Shown: piece after piece, positions 6,267-6,371 of the stretch
Numbering within the stretch: position 1 is the stretch's first letter
Layout: every line of letters begins with the position of its first letter
Notes under the pieces: generated by a model
Databases searched by the model: none
Told to the model about the DNA's origin: nothing
The model's input: only the letters and a program-made list of their open reading frames with translations
Position numbers and translations under genes: made by a program
Assembly: GCA_947174455.1 (NCBI GenBank)
Contig: CAMWIZ010000050.1
Location: forward strand, 1-6,371
DNA from: an uncultured Clostridia bacterium
Lineage (GTDB): Bacteria > Bacillota > Clostridia > Oscillospirales > Acutalibacteraceae
Direction: 5' to 3'
DNA: 6,371 nucleotides

Positions 6267-6298
6267 AAAAACCTTACAAAGTACCTTTATAGGTTTTT
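6267..6298. terminator. Second hairpin, possible bidirectional terminator
   Basis: AAAAACCT (6267-6274) is perfectly complementary to AGGTTTTT (6291-6298) around a 16-base loop, which itself holds an AAAG/CTTT pair. A residues on the left arm and T residues on the right give a terminator-like look on both strands. The stem has only two G-C pairs, so it would be weak. It could back up the first terminator or end a convergent gene to the right. Confidence 0.35.
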
Positions 6299-6334
6299 GT
6301 TCGGTTATATAATTTGCTCATAAATAAAAATAAA

Positions 6335-6371
6335 CGCTCAAAGGTTGCCGTTAGGAAAGGAATCTTGAGCG
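6335..6371 (-). terminator. Inverted repeat at the window edge, possible minus-strand terminator
   Basis: CGCTCAA (6335-6341) is repeated inverted as TTGAGCG (6365-6371), the last bases of the window, with a 23-base loop. Read on the minus strand the stem is followed by TTTATTTTTATTTATG, which is the arrangement expected for a terminator of a gene coming in from the right. The stem may continue past the window, so its full form cannot be judged. The rest of 6299-6334 is AT-rich with no gene seen. Confidence 0.3.

Noticed and set aside
6308..6313. TATAAT in the AT-rich tail as a promoter
   Set aside because: No acceptable -35 sequence lies 16-18 bases upstream, and the tail is AT-rich enough for chance matches.

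Overview
The window looks like chromosomal DNA of a low-to-moderate-GC Gram-positive anaerobe, most likely a member of Clostridia (Eubacteriales). The evidence is strong purine-rich Shine-Dalgarno sites before every gene, a BceAB-type ABC transporter with an intramembrane-sensing two-component system, a short glyoxalase-like protein, and a methionine aminopeptidase carrying an N-terminal SEC-C zinc motif, a fusion common in clostridia. The genus cannot be fixed from the sequence alone. All recognised genes are on the + strand and all read through intact.

Layout. Bases 47-2894 hold a transporter pair: a BceA-type ATPase (47-820) and its 694-residue BceB-type permease (810-2894), overlapping by 11 bases. 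Bases 2895-3072 are a gap that contains an open 31-codon stretch resembling the 3' end of a lost gene, a near-consensus sigma-A promoter (2986-3014), and direct and inverted repeats around the predicted transcription start. Then come a VOC-fold, glyoxalase I-like gene (3073-3456), an OmpR-family response regulator (3486-4172) and a short two-helix sensor kinase (4162-5184). The last two again overlap by 11 bases. A second good promoter (5174-5202) starts inside the end of the kinase gene and should drive methionine aminopeptidase (5311-6183) through a leader of about 100 bases. The window ends in a non-coding tail with a probable intrinsic terminator (6196-6237), a second A/T-flanked hairpin (6267-6298) and an inverted repeat touching the window edge (6335-6371).

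How it fits together. The transporter and the two-component system form a Bce-type peptide-antibiotic sensing and detoxification module. In this family the kinase has almost no extracellular domain and reads the state of the transporter, and the regulator then activates transporter expression. Here the transporter comes first. The regulator and kinase lie behind a small metalloenzyme gene that is clearly more AT-rich than its neighbours and has its own promoter, so VOC, regulator and kinase probably form one transcript. The aminopeptidase is a housekeeping gene that happens to follow. I see no wholly new system; the most unusual point is the glyoxalase-like gene and its promoter inserted into the middle of the Bce module.
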